The notes beneath the pieces were generated by a model. It was not told where the DNA came from and did no database searches. It was given only the letters and a program-made list of their open reading frames with translations. A stretch of DNA of 8,680 bases from Bacteroidota bacterium. GTDB taxonomy: Bacteria; Bacteroidota; Bacteroidia; Chitinophagales; Saprospiraceae. The position numbers and the translations under genes are program-made. Each line of letters starts with the position of its first letter. The stretch's first letter is position 1. Shown here one piece after another: positions 5,709-8,680 of the stretch. The stretch spans positions 1 to 8,680 of the forward strand of contig JAJRQS010000272.1 in NCBI GenBank assembly GCA_024280135.1, read 5' to 3'.

Positions 5709-7145
5709 ATGATAAAATCGCATCACAGTGTTTGGGAGAATTGTCTCCATTCTATAAAGAAGTATGTTGATCCTCAAGCTTACAAAACCTGGTTTGCCCC
5801 AATCAAGCCAGTCCTCTTACAAGGCGAGTCTTTAACGATACAAGTACCGAATAATTTTTTCTTTGAATGGATAGAAGAGAATTATGTTAGTTTATTGCGC
5901 ACCAGTATCCGAAAAGAACTCGGCGAAAATGCCAAGTTAGAATATCAAGTACTCACTCCAGGTCACCAATCCAAGAACAAGCCGAAATCTAACGGCGCAT
6001 CCGTTTCTGCAAAGAACGTAGAAATACCCAGCTACCAAAAAGCAAAAGCAAAAGCAAAAGAAGGGGCTATCAAAAATCCTTTTGTCATACCAGGCATCAA
6101 AAGATTTAAAATAGATCCTCAGATAAATCGTGCTTTGAAGTTTGATAATTTCATTGAAGGTGATTGTAATAAATTAGCTCGTTCAGCTGCTTATGCTATT
6201 TCCAAAAAACCGGGTCAAACATCTTTTAACCCATTGGTGATATATGGTAATTCTGGCTTGGGCAAAACGCATTTAGCACACGCAGTAGGCAATGCCATCT
6301 TGGAGGAGCATGAAGATATCGTGGTCTTGTATGTGTCTAGTGATGTGTTTACCAATCAAGTGGTACAATCCATTAAAAATAATGTCGCAGAAGATTTTGT
6401 TAGTTTCTACCAAATGGTAGATGTCTTAATCGTGGATGATATCCAGTTTTTGGAAAATAAACAGAAGACACAAGAAATATTCTTCCACATCTTCAATCAA
6501 CTCCATCAGAATAATAAGCAGATAATCATGACTTCAGATAGGCCACCAAAAGACTTGAACGGGCTCGAAGACAGATTAATTTCTAGGTTCAAATGGGGAT
6601 TGACAGCAGACTTGCAAGAACCTGACTACGAAACAAGAATGGCCATCTTTGAACACAAAATGGCTAAGAATAATGTCGCAATTCCTAATGAAGTAAAAGA
6701 ATACATCTGTCAAACCATTCATGGTAATGTCCGTGAACTAGAAGGCATCATCGTTTCTATGGCTGCCCAAATGGCATTAACAGAAAGAGAAATTGACATG
6801 AGATTGGCAAAGTCGGTGGTCAATCAATACATCAGCAAAGCTGCCAATGAAGTCAATGTGGACTTTATCTTAGCCATCGTTTCTGAAGCTTTTGAAATTT
6901 CTATTGAACAGCTAAAGAGTAAAAGTAGGAAAAGAGACATTGTGATAGGTCGCCAAGTGGCCATGTATCTTTCCAAAAAATATACAGATGTTTCGCTCAA
7001 AGAATTGGGCGGAGTTTTTGGAGGGCGAGATCACTCTACGGTTATCTATTCTTTACGAACAGTCGAAGACCTGCTTGAAACGGATGATAAACTTAGCGGA
7101 AGAGTCAACGGCGTAGTCAAGCAAATTCAAGTAAATCTCAAATAA
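5709..7145 (+). CDS. dnaA: Chromosomal replication initiator protein DnaA
   Basis: DnaA binds DnaA boxes at the origin, opens the adjacent AT-rich DNA as an ATP-bound filament and loads the replicative helicase. All four domains are visible in 478 residues, a normal length. Domain I (about 1-80) has the KTWFAPI block. A variable linker (about 81-130) includes a KAKAKAK run. The AAA+ domain carries Walker A GNSGLGKT (180-187), Walker B VLIVDD (239-244), sensor I TSD (275-277), the box VII arginine finger in LISRFKWG (Arg293) and sensor II in GNVRELEG (Arg342). Domain IV (about 380-478) ends with the DNA-binding signature KELGGVFGGRDHSTV (431-445). The ATG at 5709 follows an A-rich leader without a Shine-Dalgarno sequence and starts exactly at domain I. 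DnaA boxes upstream suggest autoregulation. It is followed after 65 bases by an rRNA methyltransferase gene on the same strand. Confidence 0.98.
   Translation: MIKSHHSVWENCLHSIKKYVDPQAYKTWFAPIKPVLLQGESLTIQVPNNFFFEWIEENYVSLLRTSIRKELGENAKLEYQVLTPGHQSKNKPKSNGASVSAKNVEIPSYQKAKAKAKEGAIKNPFVIPGIKRFKIDPQINRALKFDNFIEGDCNKLARSAAYAISKKPGQTSFNPLVIYGNSGLGKTHLAHAVGNAILEEHEDIVVLYVSSDVFTNQVVQSIKNNVAEDFVSFYQMVDVLIVDDIQFLENKQKTQEIFFHIFNQLHQNNKQIIMTSDRPPKDLNGLEDRLISRFKWGLTADLQEPDYETRMAIFEHKMAKNNVAIPNEVKEYICQTIHGNVRELEGIIVSMAAQMALTEREIDMRLAKSVVNQYISKAANEVNVDFILAIVSEAFEISIEQLKSKSRKRDIVIGRQVAMYLSKKYTDVSLKELGGVFGGRDHSTVIYSLRTVEDLLETDDKLSGRVNGVVKQIQVNLK
6038..6060 (+). repeat. Hexanucleotide tandem repeat AAAAGC in the dnaA linker
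   Basis: Three full copies of AAAAGC and most of a fourth run through the codons for the Lys-Ala linker of DnaA (residues 111-117). Gain or loss of a unit would stay in frame, changing the flexible domain II linker by two residues. Confidence 0.75.
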
Positions 7146-7171
7146 CAGAAGCACTCCGATAGCTTTTGGAA

Positions 7172-7204
7172 TGCCCAAAGGCAAATTGAACGCCCAATGG
7201 GCAA
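7172..7204 (+). repeat. Two near-identical small inverted repeats in the dnaA-rsmB spacer
   Basis: GCCCAAAGGCAA (7173-7184) and GCCCAATGGGCAA (7192-7204) form an imperfect direct repeat with a 19-base period. Each copy is also self-complementary: TGCC-CAAA-GGCA (7172-7183) and GCCCA-A-TGGGC (7192-7202). The second ends 8 bases before the methyltransferase ATG. They could be small RNA hairpins affecting translation of the downstream gene, or protein-binding half sites; neither is shown. There is no T-run for termination. Confidence 0.5.
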
Positions 7205-7210
7205 TAAGAA

Positions 7211-8569
7211 ATGAAGTTATACGCAAATTTAGTAAGAGGAGTAGCCGAGACATTATTCGAGATTTTTCAAAATGAACGATATGCGGATAAAGCATTGAGA
7301 TACACCCTGAAAGCCAACCGTAAATGGGGCGCCAGAGACCGCAAATTCGTAGCCGAATCTGTTTATGAAATAGTAAGATGGTATCGGTTATATCATGAAG
7401 TTAGAACCCAAGAACCAAAGTCTGTTTCCGATTGGTATCAGATGTTTGCTGTTTATTGGTTGATAAAAGGGGGAGAATTACCCGATTGGAATGAGTTTAG
7501 AAGCCTAAATCCTCAAACATTATTAGGGCGCTATGAAAAACTAAAAGCATCCGAAAAACTAACCATCAAAGAATCTATTCCGGATTGGATTGATGCCTTG
7601 TGTCAAAAAGAATTACCAAAAGACTGGCCTACTATCATGGCTGCGTTAAACAAAAGAGCGCCCATCGTACTCCGCACCAACACCTTAAAAATTACGCGTA
7701 AAGAATTACAAAGCGTTTTAGAAAAAGAAGACATTCCAACCTATCCTTTCGGAGAAACAGCTTTAATATTAAAAAAGAGGGTCAATGTTTTTCAGACAGA
7801 AGCTTTCAAAAAGGGGTACTTTGAAGTGCAAGATGCGGCTTCCCAAGAGGTCTGTGCTTTTGCAGAAATAGGCCCAGGCATGCGGGTGGTAGATGCTTGT
7901 GCAGGAGCAGGTGGCAAGACTTTACATCTAGCCGCTTTAATGCAGAACAAAGGTCAATTGATAGCCACTGACACCATGGAGTGGAAGTTGAAAGAATTGA
8001 AGCTACGGGCTAGAAGGGCTGGCGTCAGTAATGTCCAAATTAGAACCATAGATAAGTCCAGCGTTTATAAGAGACTTTATAATACAGCGGATCGAGTGTT
8101 GATTGATGCGCCTTGTTCGGGCTTGGGTGTCTTGCGCCGAAATCCAGACTCCAAATGGAAACTAGATGAGGCATTTATCGAAAGAATTAAAAAAACGCAA
8201 AGTGAAATCCTGGATAGATACAGCAAGATAGCTAAGGAGGATGGGATAATGACTTATGTAACATGTAGCATTTTACCCTCTGAGAATCAAGACCAAATTC
8301 AAGCTTTCCTAAAAAGAAATGACCAATTTGAATTGATTGAAGAAAAAACTTTGTGGCCGCAAGATTTTGGCTTCGACGGTTTTTATATGGCAAAATTAAG
8401 AAAACTCAAAAACTCTGTAAACAAAGATAAACCCAAGAAAAAAGGGGTTAAGACGGAGACAAAAAAAGCAGATCAAACAGAATCTAAAACTGCGATACCT
8501 AAAGAACCTCGTATTACAAGAAGAGAACCCATAGAAACTAAACCGACCAAAACAAAAGACCATGAATAA
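7211..8569 (+). CDS. RsmB/NOP2-Sun family rRNA (cytosine-C5) methyltransferase
   Basis: This is an S-adenosylmethionine-dependent RNA m5C methyltransferase. The N-terminal 130 residues form a helical region including KWGARDRKFVAESVYEIVRWY (38-58), like the NusB-like domain of RsmB, the 16S rRNA C967 methyltransferase. SAM-binding motif I is DACAGAGGKT (228-237). Motif IV DAPCSG (299-304) carries Cys302, and TCS (351-353) carries Cys352; the two-cysteine arrangement is that of the RNA m5C family, with the TCS cysteine as nucleophile. Family members usually stop soon after the DGFYMAKL segment (389-396). Here about 55 residues of Lys/Thr/Glu-rich, apparently disordered tail follow. RsmB is the best guess, but other family members modify other rRNA sites, so no symbol is given. 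The spacer from dnaA is 65 bases, and the stop overlaps the next gene by 8 bases, indicating co-transcription with it. The ATG at 7211 has no Shine-Dalgarno sequence. Confidence 0.88.
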   Translation: MKLYANLVRGVAETLFEIFQNERYADKALRYTLKANRKWGARDRKFVAESVYEIVRWYRLYHEVRTQEPKSVSDWYQMFAVYWLIKGGELPDWNEFRSLNPQTLLGRYEKLKASEKLTIKESIPDWIDALCQKELPKDWPTIMAALNKRAPIVLRTNTLKITRKELQSVLEKEDIPTYPFGETALILKKRVNVFQTEAFKKGYFEVQDAASQEVCAFAEIGPGMRVVDACAGAGGKTLHLAALMQNKGQLIATDTMEWKLKELKLRARRAGVSNVQIRTIDKSSVYKRLYNTADRVLIDAPCSGLGVLRRNPDSKWKLDEAFIERIKKTQSEILDRYSKIAKEDGIMTYVTCSILPSENQDQIQAFLKRNDQFELIEEKTLWPQDFGFDGFYMAKLRKLKNSVNKDKPKKKGVKTETKKADQTESKTAIPKEPRITRREPIETKPTKTKDHE

Positions 8570-8680
8570 AGATAGAGATCCGATTATTGCTGGTCGTCAT
8601 CCAGTATTGGAAGCATTAAAGTCTAATGCCCCAGTAGATAAAATCATGTTTCAAAAAGGCATCAGAGGGGAGTATGAAAA
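8562..8680 (+). CDS. TrmH/SpoU family rRNA 2'-O-methyltransferase, RlmB type (3' end missing)
   Basis: Only the first 39 codons are inside the window. The ATG at 8562 overlaps the end of the upstream methyltransferase by 8 bases in another frame, a typical translational-coupling arrangement. The peptide MNKDRDPIIAGRHPVLEAL continues with SNAPVDKIMFQKG. The IIAGRHPVLEAL block and a following basic strand are the usual start of the substrate-binding domain of RlmB-type enzymes, which methylate the 2'-O of G2251 in 23S rRNA. The catalytic SPOUT domain lies outside the window, so subfamily and specificity are inferred from the N-terminus only. Confidence 0.78.
   Translation, partial: MNKDRDPIIAGRHPVLEALKSNAPVDKIMFQKGIRGEYE

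Noticed and set aside
7160..7168. TAGCTTTTG as a promoter for the methyltransferase gene
   Set aside because: It has one base too many to match TAnnTTTG and lacks a TTG at the -33 distance.
7053..7295. Minus-strand open frame of 80 codons across the dnaA end and the methyltransferase start
   Set aside because: It is antisense to the conserved DnaA domain IV end and the next gene start, has no promoter box and no recognisable features.
1..8680. Defence system, mobile element, CRISPR array or novel multi-gene system
   Set aside because: All large genes belong to known housekeeping or secreted-enzyme families; no spaced repeats, transposase or integrase, nuclease cluster or terminal inverted repeats are visible.

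Overview
The window most likely comes from the chromosome of a member of the Bacteroidota. Three independent signs support this. The esterase gene ends in a type IX secretion (T9SS) C-terminal sorting domain. Good matches to the Bacteroidota promoter box TAnnTTTG sit just upstream of several genes. Ribosome binding sites are absent, and leaders are A-rich. A bacillithiol-synthesis gene (bshC) fits this phylum too. The order or family cannot be fixed from the sequence alone; an environmental lineage such as Saprospiria or a relative is only a guess.

Layout. Positions 2-490 hold the 3' end of a family 2 glycosyltransferase of the polyprenol-phosphate mannosyltransferase type. A DEAD-box RNA helicase with a DbpA-type RNA-binding tail follows (543-1847, +). 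It meets, tail to tail with 4 bases between stop codons, a secreted SGNH/SASA-type carbohydrate esterase (1852-3525, -). Next on the minus strand is bshC (3634-5232). The 476-base gap at 5233-5708 divides the leftward genes from a rightward group: dnaA (5709-7145), an RsmB/NOP2-Sun type rRNA m5C methyltransferase (7211-8569) and the start of an RlmB/TrmH-type rRNA 2'-O-methyltransferase (8562 to the window edge), which overlaps the preceding gene by 8 bases.

The gap upstream of dnaA is the most informative non-coding part. It has one perfect and three degenerate DnaA boxes in about 130 bases, two of them facing each other in an inverted repeat, and then a 140-base block with only 20 G or C bases. 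This is the architecture of a bacterial replication origin, or at least of a DnaA-autoregulated dnaA promoter. Two minus-strand TAnnTTTG boxes for bshC lie in the same gap, one of them between DnaA boxes.

How the genes fit together: dnaA and the two rRNA methyltransferases probably form a growth-related run covering replication initiation and ribosome maturation, and the DbpA-like helicase also points to 50S assembly. BshC makes the low-molecular-weight thiol bacillithiol. The esterase is an exported enzyme for acetylated glycans and appears to be an independent unit with its own promoter. I see no mobile element, CRISPR array, tRNA, rRNA or defence system, and nothing that amounts to a new multi-gene system. 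The findings concern the origin-like region, start-site corrections and local oddities.
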